Both the position numbers and the translations under genes were made by a program. A model generated the notes under the pieces. It worked only from the letters and a program-made list of their open reading frames with translations. It was not told where the DNA came from and ran no database searches. From contig JAJHZJ010000009.1 of assembly GCA_023548195.1 (NCBI GenBank), forward strand, positions 5,296,715 through 5,360,714: a stretch of DNA of 64,000 bases, written 5' to 3'. Every line of letters starts with the position of its first letter. Positions within the stretch are counted from its first letter, which is position 1. Source of the DNA: Bettongia penicillata ogilbyi (Eukaryota; Chordata; Mammalia; Diprotodontia; Potoroidae). Positions 33,828 through 45,009 of this stretch are shown here, in pieces.

Positions 33828-34689
33828 GAAGGGAAACATTACATTTAGCCTCTGAAAAATAATAAGTTTCTATATTAGAAACATGGGCAAACCATGCCAG
33901 AACTTGCTGTAACACCTTGTTTCAGTCTTACCAAAAGTTGGAAGTATAGTTGTTTTTGAAGTTCTCCCTTTTCTCTTTTTTGTTAAAAGGGAAAAAAACC
34001 TCTTACTTTCTGCTTAGGAGAGTAGAGAATGTCACATCAGAGCATTCTTTCATGTTGCAATAATTCCACTGCTTAAAATTTTTAAATACTGTTGATTGAC
34101 TTTAAAGATGGACTTTACCGTGTGCTGTTTTGCAACTATCAATGAAATATGATCTAATGTCTTTCTATAATGTAGGAAAATGATTTATCTCCACATGAAA
34201 CATGAGAAACAGCTAAGATTCAAAAATGTAATCAAAAGACTTTCCATAAGTGTTATCTACATGAATTCAACTAAGAAACTGACAACAAAGGAGCCTAAAA
34301 CAAATGGCGGGATCATGTAGATTTCTTTAAAGAAATTGAGTGTTCCAGCCCTAATTAGCAATGCAAATTAGAAACTGTGCAAGACATCACTGCAGACTGC
34401 AATAATTCAACACCTACTGAATAGCTACTAAACCTGACTTGGTGGCTAGAATTATACATCAGAAATTTATCTTTTCTAAAATAAACCATCACAATTCCCC
34501 ATACTGTAAATATAGACATAAAAATGTCCTTGAGAATTCAAAAAATAAACTGTACTAAAACTAGAACTAGACCATTATTGTAAACAAAATTATACACCTT
34601 AAGCATCTGAACGTAACAGTAATCCATAAAAATTTAAGACAGTTATCTAAAATGCCATACTATGGAATCTTCTAGTCCTTATCCCCCCA
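33828..34689. other. Unassigned DNA
   Basis: Nothing recognised. Confidence 0.5.
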
Positions 34690-35270
34690 ATCTTTCAGCA
34701 AAGAAGGTTGCCCTTTTCTCGTCTATGTATCTTCCTGAAATGTGGCATTCAAGTCCTAGCATCATATTCCAGTTATTGTCTTACCGGTGCAAACTACAGT
34801 GGGAAGATCACCTCCCTTGATCTAGATACTGTTTCTATTTATGGAAACCAAGATCCAATCAGTTATCTTTTTAAATTGCTATTGTCACACTATTGCTTTA
34901 TATTGAGTTTACAATCCACTAAAACTCCTAGGATTTTTTTCCACATAAAATGTTGCCTAGCCAAGTTTCTCTCATTCTTTATTGATATGGTTGATTTTAT
35001 GAAACAAGTATATGGATAAGAGTCAAGTAAGATGAAAAAGCATATATGAATTGTGATCATCACCATTTTATCTTCATATTCCTGAGATCATTGATCTATT
35101 TGCCCCAGTTAAATTGCTTTTTAATAGATTTGGCCCATTATTCTAGCCTTCCAGGGATTTTGAGGAACCTAATTCTATTATTGACATGTATCTAGCCCTT
35201 CTAACTTTGATCCAAAAACTGAAGATGTCATTTATGCCATCATGTAAGACACTGATCCTCTGGAAAATTA
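34690..35270 (-). mobile_element. CR1/L3 LINE 3' region, antisense
   Basis: cttaccggtgcaaactacagtgggaagatcacctcccttgatctagatactg...tattgagtttacaatccactaaaactcctagga...gttgcctagccaagtttctctca...cattattctagccttccagggattttgagg is the antisense of the conserved CR1/L3 3' region. The decayed FADD block lies near 35,225. Confidence 0.75.
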
Positions 35271-35823
35271 CTAAGGCATAAAAAACAAAAGGAATCAATC
35301 CAACTTGTATTTTAAGAGACTTGAAAGAGCATATCATGCTATGCACACTGTGGTTTGAAAGGTAAGGAAAAAGTATGTTTGTTATTGGACCATCCATCAG
35401 TCAAAATGCCTCAGTGAGGGAAATAGAAAAATAGAAGTTTCCCAAAATGTTTTTGGCTTGAAGGCATACGTGGATGGAACTTGAATTCAACCTTTTCTTT
35501 TTTATGTTCTTTTTGTTCCCAATGTTTGCTAGGCACCAAAAGAAAAGATGAACTTTCTAGAGTGTAAGTGGCAAACTTAGGGTAAAGGATTTTATTTTCC
35601 TTGCCTATTCAATTTGATTCTTTATTTCTGTTCATTCCAGCTGAAAATGTGAAATAAAACAGGCTGAATTCCCTATAGCAGGTAGTTATTCATTCCTTGA
35701 GTGGTAAAATACTGCATATTTGTATGATGTATGAGATGATTTATGAATAGAAAATTAGGTGGAAGGAACAAAGCCTTGGATAAAATCACAGAATTGTTGA
35801 CTTAGAAATGGAAGGATGAGGTC
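35271..35823. other. Unassigned DNA
   Basis: Nothing recognised. Confidence 0.45.
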
Positions 35824-36010
35824 AGGTCAACAAGATCAATATATATTTATTAAATACCTTCTATGAATGAAGCAATGTGCTAGGCATTGAAGAGACAAAG
35901 ACCAATCATATTAAGCAATATCTGTCCTCAGGGAGCCTGCATTTTATAGGAATTAGAGAGAGAGGGTGGAAGGATCAGCTTTGACAACAGGGAAGGCTAC
36001 TTCATTCTCT
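35824..36010 (+). mobile_element. Family C repeat, 5' part
   Basis: tatatttattaaataccttctatgaatgaagcaatgtgctaggcattgaagagac...tgtcctcagggagcctgcattttatagg. Confidence 0.6.
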
Positions 36011-36331
36011 GAAACCAAAGGACAATGTCATAGCTAAGGTAAAGAAACTGAGCTTTGTCCTGGGCACCAAATAGCGATCATTAACAGCACTTGCAGTTCT
36101 CTGGTAGCAGTTAGAGCTTTGCATTTAGTTAGCCAAAAAATAATCAAAATAGTAATAGTAAGCTACCAAGCTTTGTAGGTGAGGAGAATGATGCCCCTAT
36201 CTCAGGACGTCCTCCATCAACTAAGGTTTTATTTTAGAGTATTTGCCCTGAATACTTACGCCAAGTAAGATTTCTAGATATGACTCTACCAGAGGGAAGA
36301 AATAGAAGATGGCTGGGGAGAAAGGGATGTG

Positions 36332-36427
36332 GGGAGGGAGGGAGGAAAGAAAGGAGAGATGGAAGGAGTGAAGGAAGGTAAGAGGGAAGGAAAGAGGGAA
36401 AGCAGGAAGGAAAGAGGGAGAGAGGTC
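36332..36427. repeat. Polypurine GGAA/GGGA tract
   Basis: Nearly pure A/G run of about 95 bp on the plus strand. The minus-strand frames at 36,221-36,544 are low complexity only. Confidence 0.85.
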
Positions 36428-36469
36428 TGATGATTTAGGAAACTCAACTTTGTCATTATGGTAGATGGT

Positions 36470-36800
36470 GAGGTCATCTGCTGAGAAGGAGGGCTGTGGA
36501 GATGGAATTTGAAGCTTGAGAATAGAGAAAAAGGTAAGGAACAACCATTGGGGAAATATAATAGGGAATCAATCAGAAATGAATGAAAGAATTGCCTAGA
36601 GGTGACAGTTCAATCGACATTAGAAAATATGGCATTTTTAGCAGACATAGAGAGTGAAGTTTTGTTATATGCTCCAGCAGCATTCAACACCTCAGGAATG
36701 CGACAGAAGTCAAGGTTGCTAAGGGTTACCCAAGTTTTGAGGTTAGCAGGACTGAAACAGCAGAAGGAAAAGTGAGTAAGACATTCAAGTGTGGGGATGA
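36470..36800 (+). mobile_element. Probable family C 3' portion
   Basis: tgaggtcatctgctgagaagg...attgcctagaggtgacag...ggttacccaagttttgaggttagcaggac is similar in style to old family C internal sequence. The assignment is tentative. Confidence 0.35.
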
Positions 36801-36829
36801 GGCCATGGAAAGGACTAAATTAATGTTGG

Positions 36830-36968
36830 GGGACTTTAGTTCAAAGTCTATTTCCTATGTGACCCTGGGTAAGTCATTTCATTTTCTTTATATATTAGTT
36901 CTTCATCTGTAAAATGTAAAGGCACAGTAAAATGTTCTCTAAGGTCTCTTTCACTTCCAAGTCTATGA
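36830..36968 (+). mobile_element. CORE/MIR-like SINE
   Basis: gttcaaagtctatttcctatgtgaccctgggtaagtcatttcattttc...cttcatctgtaaaatg...taaggtctctttcacttccaagtctatgaa. Confidence 0.7.
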
Positions 36969-37085
36969 ATTTTATATACATATATTTATAAATATATAGA
37001 ATTTATAAATAACATATTATCTATATTATGTGCAATTAATGATGTATTAATTAATGTGTGTACATACACATATTTATGATTAGTT
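36969..37085. repeat. AT-rich tract
   Basis: TATA/AATATA-type low complexity. Confidence 0.7.
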
Positions 37086-37274
37086 AGTAAAAATGTTTTT
37101 AAAAAAGAAAAGTGCCAAGTTAACTTCCTATATGAAGTTAACTTTGTTCCTGTTTTAGGACCTCCTATATACTGAGAGACAGACAGACAGACTGAGATGT
37201 TTGGATAGACATAAAGAAAAATTTAGACATAGATGATATAAATATAGACAGATAATTACACTTTTATGTGTATT

Positions 37275-37397
37275 GTTACCTCAATTAGAATGTGAGCTCC
37301 TTCAAAGAAGAGATTGCTTTGATTTTCTATTTGGATCCCTAAGGCTTAGCACAACGTTGTGTGTATAGTAAGTGCTTAATAAATATCTTTTCATTTA
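37275..37397 (+). mobile_element. L2 LINE 3' end
   Basis: ttagaatgtgagctccttcaaagaagagattg...ggatccctaaggcttagcacaacgttgtgtgtatagtaagtgcttaataaat. Confidence 0.7.
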
Positions 37398-37734
37398 TTT
37401 ATCCTGTGATTTATGAATTATAGCTGTAGCTCTTATAGTCTATTTGCTCACTTCTCAAATATCTTATATTCTGTTCAGTCCCGTTATATTCTGGGTTGTC
37501 CAAAATTGACCTTACTCATTGACTCAACCTCATCTTCTATAAAGTGAGGGGACTGGACTAGATGACCTCCCAGATCCTTTCCAATTCAGAATTTATGAAC
37601 CTAGGAACAATTCAGAACATAAATACAGTAATTAAACAATGGTCTCAGATATGAAGTTTTTTGAATAAAGAATAAGAATACTGGTAGGGTTTGGTGCACT
37701 TGTGTGTGTTTATGTGAATAAGAGAAAGAAAAAT
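37398..37734. other. Unassigned DNA with a SINE scrap
   Basis: About 37,520-37,600 (cctcatcttctataaagtgaggggactggactagatgacctcccagatcctttcc) is a SINE body fragment. Confidence 0.5.
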
Positions 37735-37865
37735 GCCTATATTAAGCATTTACTATGTACAAAACACTGAAGAAACAAAGAGAAAACTAACACAGTCCCT
37801 GCTCTCCGGGAGCTCACCTTTTAATGGGGAGGCAACACATATGGAAGGTTTGAGTGTAAGTCAGA
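37735..37865 (+). mobile_element. Family C repeat, 5' part
   Basis: attaagcatttactatgtacaaaacactgaagaaacaaag...cagtccctgctctccgggagctcaccttttaatggggaggcaac. Confidence 0.65.
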
Positions 37866-37984
37866 AAAAGTCCCACAGATGCATCAACAAAGCAGTTCAT
37901 CATATTTAACGTTCTCCATCTTATTTAATGTCATTTCCTAATAAATACAAAATTAATTGACAAAAACCTGATAAAAATAATAGT

Positions 37985-38215
37985 TTCTGCTGTTGATCCA
38001 TTTGGGACTGTCAAGGACTTTGGACAAGTAATAGTGATTACTCTGGCCCCCAAACCAGCATCTGAGGGCCATAAATGTTCTAACAGGGCATTTGCATTTG
38101 ATCTGCAGTGGTACCTTCCGAACTCTGAGCAATCACAGTCAAACACAGTATCCTGACTTCAACAAAGTGATGTCTCTGGTCTTTTTCAGAAGCAAAGAAT
38201 GAACATCAACAACAT
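37985..38215 (+). mobile_element. RTE-type LINE/SINE 3' end
   Basis: ggccataaatgttctaacagggcatttgcatttgatctgc...gatgtctctggtctttttcagaagcaaagaatgaacatcaacaaca has the RTE-type terminus (tggtc-ttc-gaa-gaatgaacaacaac). Confidence 0.55.
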
Positions 38216-38990
38216 ATTACACTTCACTCTTCCCCCAGGATGGGGGAAAGATGGTCCTTGTAAAAGACCCCACCAGAAAAAAAGAATGAGATCACATGTG
38301 AACTTAAATAAGATGAATGTTCCAAAGAGAGCAGTCTGACTCTTCAAGTATCAGGATTTTTTAATGTTTCCCACCAGGTGGGAAACAAGATATGAGAACT
38401 ATTCTTTTTACCAGATACAAGGGAAAGGGAAAGGGGCTGGTATCACAGGAGATGAGTTCCTTTAGTTGAGTAAAAAACATTTTCTTTGTTTTCCAAAGCT
38501 AGAGTCATTGGAGGAGAATTGTGGGACAAGAGTTTTGCATTATGTACACATCAAAACTCTTGCCACTAGTCTTTTGACATGTAAATTTTCAATGCTGGTC
38601 AAGAAAATCTTAAAATGTTCCCTTGGGAGAACATAACTCTGTTATCTCTAAAGAAAGAATACAGTCAGCTCTGTTTGCGAAACTGAAATATTTCCCAAAT
38701 GTCAGGCTTACCTTTTCTCATTGCTGGAAAATTAGCAATTTAATGAAGATTTCTCTGAGGAGTCAGAATGACCAAGGCATTAATTGTTCACTATCTGAAA
38801 AATAAAATGTCTCCTATGGGGACTTGAACATTTTTTCCAACTCATTCCTCCTTCTCCAAACCATCAAAGACAGCTTGTGAAACAAATTAGTAAGTTTGGC
38901 TAAATGAAAGCTCTTTCCTACCAGTCAAAGGAAGCGTATGATCTTCAAAGCAGAAAGGGTTGCTTCAGTTGAGGTTCTGAATATACATTG
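38216..38990. other. Unassigned DNA
   Basis: Nothing recognised. Confidence 0.45.
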
Positions 38991-39405
38991 TAGACAGTAT
39001 GGCATAGCAGAAAATAGATCTACCCTCTAAACTGGGAAGAACTTCTTTCAAGTCCCACATATTCTATATGAGTGATCCTGGGTAAGTCACTTAACCTCTT
39101 AGTGCTCCAATAACGATTATCTAACTCAAAGAGAAATGGATCCCTGTGGCAAAATGTCTCAGAAAACCACACATTAACATTAGCTATGTTGTGTTGCATT
39201 TTTATTTTCTTTTCTAAACATTTTCAATTAAATATCTTGTATATTCCACTCAGGAATTTATCAAACTGTTTGAGTTTGACGTCTCTGTTTTAGGCAATTC
39301 TCTAAGGTTATAACTTGGAAAGTACTGACCTACTATGAGAGAGGTGATTTTCTCATCCGAGTTATCTGTATCTATGTAATCACAAACCCAGTCCCTATTC
39401 TTACA
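38991..39405 (+). mobile_element. SINE-B split by a MITE-A insertion
   Basis: Left half (38,991-39,121): agtatggcatagcagaaaatag...tcaagtcccacatattc...gatcctgggtaagtcacttaacctcttagtgctcc. Right half (39,288-39,405): ttttaggcaattctctaaggttataac...gatttt ctcatccgagttatctgtatctatgtaatcacaaacccag. The halves join in the normal SINE-B order when the MITE is removed. Confidence 0.75.
39122..39287. mobile_element. MITE-A inside a SINE
   Basis: ctcagaaaaccacacattaacattagctatgttgtgttgcatttttattttcttttctaaacattttcaatta...gtttgagtttgacgtctctg. Body and right end match the other MITE-A copies; the left terminus is worn. Confidence 0.7.
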
Positions 39406-39411
39406 TAAGAG

Positions 39412-39453
39412 AAAGAAAAACAAAAAACAAAAAACAAAACAAAAAAAAAACAC
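39412..39453. repeat. A-rich (CAAAAA)n tract
   Basis: Runs of A broken by single C residues. Confidence 0.85.
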
Positions 39454-39777
39454 CCAGCAACCCTAGGTTATCAAGAACTACTTGTTCCATTTTAAAAATC
39501 ACAGGCACTGAATTCTTTTGTACAAGACCAACCTTATGAAGAGCTTTATGTGGAATGATTTTAATGGCATGTATGATTTCCTCAAAAACTCTCTCCATCA
39601 TTTATTTGCCAGAGTGAAGAAAATCTGCATAGTTTTTCCCATACGTCTTAGTTACTGACCCTGGCAAGTTCTCCCACCTTCAGTTTCTTCATTTGTAAAA
39701 GAGAGATGATATTAATTACAATCCAACTTCATAGGTCTTTGAGCTGAAGATTAGATGACGTAACTGTGAAGTTCATA

Positions 39778-40012
39778 TGTTGTTCAGTTGTTTCAGTTGT
39801 GTCTAACTCTTCATGACCCCATTTGAGATTTTCTTGGCAAAGATACTAGAGTGGTTTGCTATTTCCTTCTCTAGCTTATTTACAGATGAGGAAATGGAGG
39901 CAAAAATGGGTAAAGTAACTTTCCCAGGGTCAGATTTTAACTCAGACTCTGAGGCCAGATTTTACCTCAGGTCTTAATGACTCTGGACCTGGTGCTCTAT
40001 CCACTGTACCTT
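39778..40012 (-). mobile_element. SINE-A, antisense, near full length
   Basis: gttgttcagttgtttcagttgtgtctaactcttcatgaccccatttgagattttcttggcaaagatactagagtggtttgctatttcc...gatgaggaaatggaggc...ggtgctctatccactgtacc. The final segment is the reversed tRNA-like head. Confidence 0.85.
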
Positions 40013-40092
40013 AAAATGCTATAGAAATGTCAGCTATTACTATTATTACCCTTATAGTCTTTCCTTTTGGTCTTGAATGTATCTATTCTTTT

Positions 40093-40109
40093 AGAATCCC
40101 CCTTAAAGG
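40093..40109. repeat. Left target-site duplication of the truncated L1
   Basis: agaatcccccttaaagg, exactly repeated at 40,674-40,690. Confidence 0.95.
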
Positions 40110-40673
40110 GATGTCCAACAATTGGAGAATAGTTGAACAAGTTGCGGTATGAAAATGTAATTGAATACTATTGTGCCATAAGAAATGATGAAGAGATGAG
40201 CTTCAGAAAAACCTGGAAAGACTTAAATGAACTGATGCTGTGAAGTGAGCAGAACCAGGAGAACACAGTAACAGTCACTTTGTGCAATGACTGACTTTGA
40301 TAGACTTGGCTCTTCTCAAAAATGCAAGGATCTAAGACAGCTCTAAAAGACTCATGATGGCAAATGCAATCCACATCCAGAGAAAGAACTTTGGAGTTTG
40401 AATGCAAATGGAAGCAGACTATTTGCTCTCCTTTTCTTTTGTTGTTTTCTTTTGTTTCTTCTTTCTTGTGGTTCCTCCCATTAGTTCTAATTCCTCTGTG
40501 CGTCATGACTATTGTGAAAAGACATTTAATATGAATGTATAAATAGAGCCGATATCAGACTACATGCCATCTTGGGGAGGGGAGGAGACAGAGTGGGGGG
40601 AAATTTAAGACACAAAATCTTACGGAAGTGAATGTCAAAAAATAAAAATACCTATATTTAAAAAAAAAAAAAA
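40110..40673 (+). mobile_element. 5'-truncated L1 3' end
   Basis: Starts within the ORF2 3' part (gatgtccaacaattggagaatagttgaacaagttgcggtatg...gaactgatgctgtgaagtgagcagaaccaggagaacac...cacatccagagaaagaac) and includes the 3' UTR (catcttggggaggggaggagac, aaaatcttacggaagtgaatgtcaaaaaataaaaat) and poly-A. Exact 17-bp duplications show target-primed insertion. The 112-codon minus-strand frame over it is an artefact. Confidence 0.9.
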
Positions 40674-40690
40674 AGAATCCCCCTTAAAGG
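40674..40690. repeat. Right target-site duplication of the truncated L1
   Basis: Second exact copy of the 17-bp flank, fused to the poly-A. Confidence 0.95.
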
Positions 40691-42469
40691 TGCTTCTCAA
40701 GAGAGAAAAGCTTCCTTTTATTTATTTTATTTTTCAGCAGACACCCCAGTAGTAATTAGTTAGCAGCTAGCTGAGAGCAAGACAGGTTTCTAGGGAGTAA
40801 TAGGTTAAGAAAATGGTTGGCAAAGAAGGGAGAGATGGCAGAGTGCCAAAGACAAGCTGCATTTACTGTATAATTTTATCATGAATTTAACAAGTCCTCA
40901 GAGTACACACTGAACGTCATTGGATTCCCAGTGAACTAGAACATAGCATAGAATATTACTTGTAAGAACCAAATTTGATATCGGAAGCCCTTGGTAGAAG
41001 TGACACAGGTTTCTGCGAACAATAAACATTCTGGTCCCACTCGATGCTGGACAAACCAAGCATTTGCTGTCTTTTTAGGTAAGTTCGTAAATAGTTATTA
41101 TAAAGAAAGAGATAGGGTAAGAACAAAAAGGAAGAAAATATATGGAAATACCATTTGGTCTAAGGAAATGGATGCTGGGAATTGTTTCCTTACATTTTCT
41201 GTCTCCTCTTCTGCCCCCACAAAATCCACTAACCTAATATTCAATCAATCAAAAAAGTATTGAATATCTATTATGTCCCCCAAGTGTGGGTGCTGTGGGA
41301 AACACACATTACCTCATCAATACACCTTGCCAAGACAAACTAATTTTGCACTGCACAGACTGCCACTGGTATTTTTTTACTCAAAAATGCAGAATCTTGG
41401 GATGTGGAGACATAAACAAAGTATTCAGAACCAATATACAGAACAGGTCAAAAGATAACTTTTTTTTTTTTCAAAAGGCTAATGCTGACTGAAATTATGG
41501 TAGCTTGATATAGCAGGAGGTATACTGGGCCCTCATTTTGTCCTCTGTAAAATGAGGGAGGTAGATTTCATCATTCCTAACGTCTGTCCCAGCTCTAACT
41601 TTCTAAGGTTCTAATTAAGTATATTGGGGATGGATTGGTCAAACCTACAAGTGTGACTTCCTGATCAAGATGAGCCTTCAGCTCTTATCTTTCTTCCTCT
41701 TTTAGTTCTTTTATATATTACTTTCAAAGTAAGAAAGAAAGGTTCAGAAGGAAATACTCTCTTTGTGAAGAAGAGAGAGGATAATAAAGCCATACTGAAA
41801 GTCATTTGTCCATATTTCCTTTAGATCTGCCCATATCAGTTCTTCCAGTCTCCTACTGTAACTCCCTAGAAGGCAATTTCTATGCTCTTTCTGTTCATTC
41901 TTTATAATTTCTAACATGGATCACTAGGGATATTAAGAGTAGTTAGTATATAAGATGACAGAATCAATATAATTCATATTTGCACAGGTCTTTAAGACTT
42001 GCAAAGCTCTATATAGCTCTATAAGGAACATAGAGGTAGGGATAGACTCATGATTTCAACTCCCAGGTGAGGAAATTCCTTCAAATAATGTAAGTCAACC
42101 CCTTCTTTACAACTTATATGTCATTACATGTTTGGTCATATATGTCCTTGACAATAAATTTTAAAGCATTTTTCCCATACAAGTAAGTCATTGGCAACAA
42201 TGTGCTTCAGCCACTTCAGACACTCACCATGCATCCATCACCCTTTGGGGCACGTGCACTTTTGTTTCTTCTGAGATCACTGTGTTCCATAACTCATAGC
42301 CATTTCCAGGAGAATATTTTCAAAATCTGGGCTTTTGTGACAAAGGAAAGCTAGGGGGCCATTCAAAGAGGTAGACATTTCTCCAAATTTGGTCCAACTT
42401 AATATGCTCTTCCTCTTCAACCCTAAGTCCAGCTCACTGCTTCTCTATAGTTCCTGAATCTAATAAAGG
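40691..42469. other. Mostly unassigned DNA with SINE scraps
   Basis: SINE body pieces occur at about 41,520-41,620 (ctgtaaaatgagggaggtagatttcatc...cccagctctaactttctaagg) and 41,950-42,075 (atttgcacaggtctttaagacttgcaaagc). The open frames at 40,991-41,492 have no domain. Confidence 0.45.
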
Positions 42470-42549
42470 AGAGAGAGAGGATTCAAATAGATGTGTGATT
42501 TGGCAAGGGATCTCTCTTTATCAATTCAGGTGATCCTTTCTTCGTGATT

Positions 42550-42655
42550 TACAGTCTTAGAGAGATGCCTACACATTAAGAGGTTAAATTGCTTACCCAG
42601 GTATGACTTGAACCCAGGTCTCCCTGGTCACGTGTCTATCAATGCTGACATGACT
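42550..42655. mobile_element. SINE fragment (CORE/MIR-like)
   Basis: attaagaggttaaattgcttacccaggtatgacttgaacccaggtctccctgg is the tRNA/CORE junction segment. Confidence 0.55.
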
Positions 42656-42659
42656 CCTC

Positions 42660-42795
42660 TCCATTAAATATAGTGGAATTTAATAGTATTTAATTAGTAA
42701 TTAAGATAGTAATAATAAGTATACTAATTAATTAGTCATTAGTACAAATAATTAATTTAATAATAAATAATAATATGTATAATATAAAATCAACA
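42660..42795. repeat. AT-rich (TAAT) tract
   Basis: AATTAATAATAAT-type low complexity. Confidence 0.8.
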
Positions 42796-42944
42796 GTACA
42801 AAAGAATCCAGGAGGTACGACTAGACTGTCGCTCATGTGGAAAAGAGGCAATGAGTTTTAGTAGACTGCCCATTTAATATGAATAAATCAAAAGAATACA
42901 TACTTTGGCAAGGCAGCTAAACAACTCAGCTGATCTGAAGCTGA

Positions 42945-43048
42945 ATTAGTAAAGCATGGTGTTCAAAGCAAGGGAAGTGAAAGTTGTACCAACCTCTGCC
43001 TTGGGGATTATATCTGCAGTGCTTTCTGGTACCATGTTCTAGAACATT
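42945..43048. repeat. Left arm of a 104-bp inverted repeat
   Basis: Reverse complement of 43,462-43,565 with 14 mismatches by hand alignment (about 87 percent identity). The arms share a perfect 35-bp core around ggattatatctgcagtgc. The loop is 413 bp. Confidence 0.9.
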
Positions 43049-43049
43049 A

Positions 43050-43256
43050 CCCTCTAAGTACTTTACAAATATCCAATTGGTCTTCACAACAACCCTGGGA
43101 GATAGGTGGTATTATAATCCCTACTTGACAGGTGAGGAAACTGAGGCAGACAGAGGTTACACACAGCTAGAACGTGTCTGAGGTAGGTAGGATTTGAACT
43201 CTGGTATTACTATTCTATGTCCAGCATTCTATTGGCACTGCCACCTCACTACCTCC
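43050..43256 (-). mobile_element. CORE-SINE, antisense, in the inverted-repeat loop
   Basis: ctctaagtactttacaaatatccaattggtcttcacaacaaccctgggagataggtgg...gtgaggaaactgaggcagacagagg...tctgaggtaggtaggatttgaactctgg...ttggcactgccacc. Confidence 0.75.
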
Positions 43257-43284
43257 AACTCTACAACTTATACTAATGATTCCT

Positions 43285-43565
43285 CTTTGTCCCCTCTGAG
43301 ATCAAGCATAAAAAGGCTAAGACCCTCCAACATGACAGTCCTTCAGATACCTGAAGACACCTCAGTCTCCATCCAAATTTCCTCTTCTCCAAGCTAGACA
43401 TCCTTAGCTCCTTCACTGGCTTTGAATCCTCACAATGACCACCATCCCTTGGATACTTTTGAATGTTCCAGAATGTGGTACCAGAAAGCACTGCAGATAT
43501 AATCCCCAAGACAGAGGCTGGCATGACTTGCACTTTCCTTGCTCTCAAAACCATACTTTACTAAT
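43285..43565 (-). mobile_element. CR1/L3 LINE 3' region, antisense
   Basis: tgacagtccttcagatacctgaagacacc...cttctccaagctagacatccttagctccttcactggc...gaatgttccagaatgtggtaccagaaagcactgcagatat follows the CR1/L3 3' region read antisense. The last 104 bp are the right arm of the inverted repeat. Confidence 0.65.
43462..43565. repeat. Right arm of the 104-bp inverted repeat
   Basis: Pairs with 42,945-43,048. Eleven of the 14 differences are transitions. This arm reads continuously with the antisense CR1/L3 piece, while the left arm is the same sequence in sense orientation. Confidence 0.9.
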
Positions 43566-43849
43566 AAATGACTCTTCACGTTGATGGAGAAAGTTAAATT
43601 ACTTTATATTATACCATATACTTGTATGATATTATATTTTTATATTAACATTATATTACATCATATAGTGGGACAGATATTGAACTAAAAGAGATGTGGG
43701 TTCCAATCCTACTTTTACCATTTTTTTGTGTGACTTTAAACAAATTACATCATCTTTTTGCTGCTCAGATTCCTACCCTCTAAAAAAGAGATTTAATCAA
43801 GATATGTAGTGATAGACTAAAAATTGGAATTGGTTCCAAACTCATCCAG
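43566..43849. other. AT-rich and unassigned DNA
   Basis: TATATTA-type patch at 43,595-43,670, then worn SINE-like text (gacagatattgaactaaaagagatgtgggttccaatcc) around 43,672-43,760. Confidence 0.45.
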
Positions 43850-44080
43850 TTCAATTCCTTTAACCCAGAAGTCAAGGCTCTGAGAGCCATAGAGGTTAAG
43901 TGACTTGCCCTGAGGTCCAGAGGATCATGCATTTAGGGATAGGGAGGGACCTTTGTATAATCTGACCCATTTTACACTTGAGGAAATGGATGCTTTGGGA
44001 AGTTAAGTTATGTGAACCTAGATCCTCTGACTTTCAAATTCTATACTCCAATGTCCTATACTGCCTTAAGGAGGAGGGAT
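43850..44080 (-). mobile_element. SINE fragments (CORE/MIR-like), compound
   Basis: agtcaaggctctgagagccatagaggttaagtgacttgccctgagg, then gaggatcatgcatttagggatagggagggacc...ttgaggaaatggatgctttgggaagttaag. At least two overlapping fragments; orientation of the second is uncertain. Confidence 0.5.
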
Positions 44081-44489
44081 TCAAACGCAGGTACTCTGGC
44101 TTCAAACCTCCCAATCTTTCTACTGCTACCTACACACTTGGACATCTGGCACAATACTGGTTAGTCAATACACAAGATAAATATTTGTAGAATAAATGAA
44201 TCTCTAAGGTTTCAACAGCTCCAAAGTGTTATGAATATAAAACATCACCTTTAAAGGTATGAATCTTCATTCCTATTTTTGTGCCCATCAGGGCTAGTCA
44301 AATTGCATCTGGGGAAGTTCAGGCAAATGCCAGAAGGTACATTACACTGAAGTGCTGCTCCTCTAATGGGCATTTAAAAGTGAATTACAGCATCTTGATA
44401 GGGCAAAATGTACAAAGGGACCTCCTCCTACCTGTCATTTTACTTGCATAGGAAATTCCTAGATAAGGAAGTTGCCTCTATCAGTGCAG

Positions 44490-44700
44490 GTCAACAGCTT
44501 CTCTGTAACTTAGACTTAGAGGTGGAAAAGACCTTAGAGGCCAGTGAGTCCAGTACCCCCATTTTAAATGAGCAAACTGAGGACCACAAAGATTCAGCAA
44601 CTTATCCAGTACCACACAGCTTGTAGCTATACGAAGTCAGATCTTCTTGACTTCAAGACCTGTGCAGTATCCAATGAAGCACATAATCTTGGACAGTTGC
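44490..44700 (+). mobile_element. CORE/MIR-like SINE
   Basis: acttagacttagaggtggaaaagaccttagaggccagtgagtcc...ccattttaaatgagcaaactgaggaccacaaag...cttcttgacttcaagacc. The open frames at 44,408-44,774 arise from it. Confidence 0.65.
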
Positions 44701-44706
44701 CTAGAG

Positions 44707-45007
44707 CAGTGGTGTCAAAATCAAAAGAAACAGAGTCATACATAAATATCCCTGATAGCCTTATATTGACTTAGAAAACTACATATTAACATTTTCTATG
44801 TTCTATTATATTTTAATTGCATTTTAATCTAGCTCTGGTGTTGCTTGTGTTCTTTGTTGGGGTAGTTGTGGCTGTGCATCCCTCATTCTCTAAGAGGACC
44901 GAACATTTCCATCTGATTCTGGTATTCTGTGTCACTGGCCCATTTTGTTGCTCTTGTTAAGTCATTTTTCAATCATATCTGACAGGTCTGTGTATTTGAC
45001 ACTTGTG
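44707..45007. mobile_element. MITE-A with an internal insertion
   Basis: cagtggtgtcaaaatcaaaag and tatttgacacttgtg are inverted ends. The body ttgacttagaaaactacatattaacattttctatgttctattatattttaattgcattttaatctagctctgg is typical. About 100 extra bp (44,850-44,990) include a SINE-A-like scrap (ctcttgttaagtcatttttcaatcatatctgac). Confidence 0.7.
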
Positions 45008-45009
45008 GT

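Noticed and set aside
40168..40506. 112-codon minus-strand open frame
   Set aside because: It is the reverse strand of the truncated L1 3' end.
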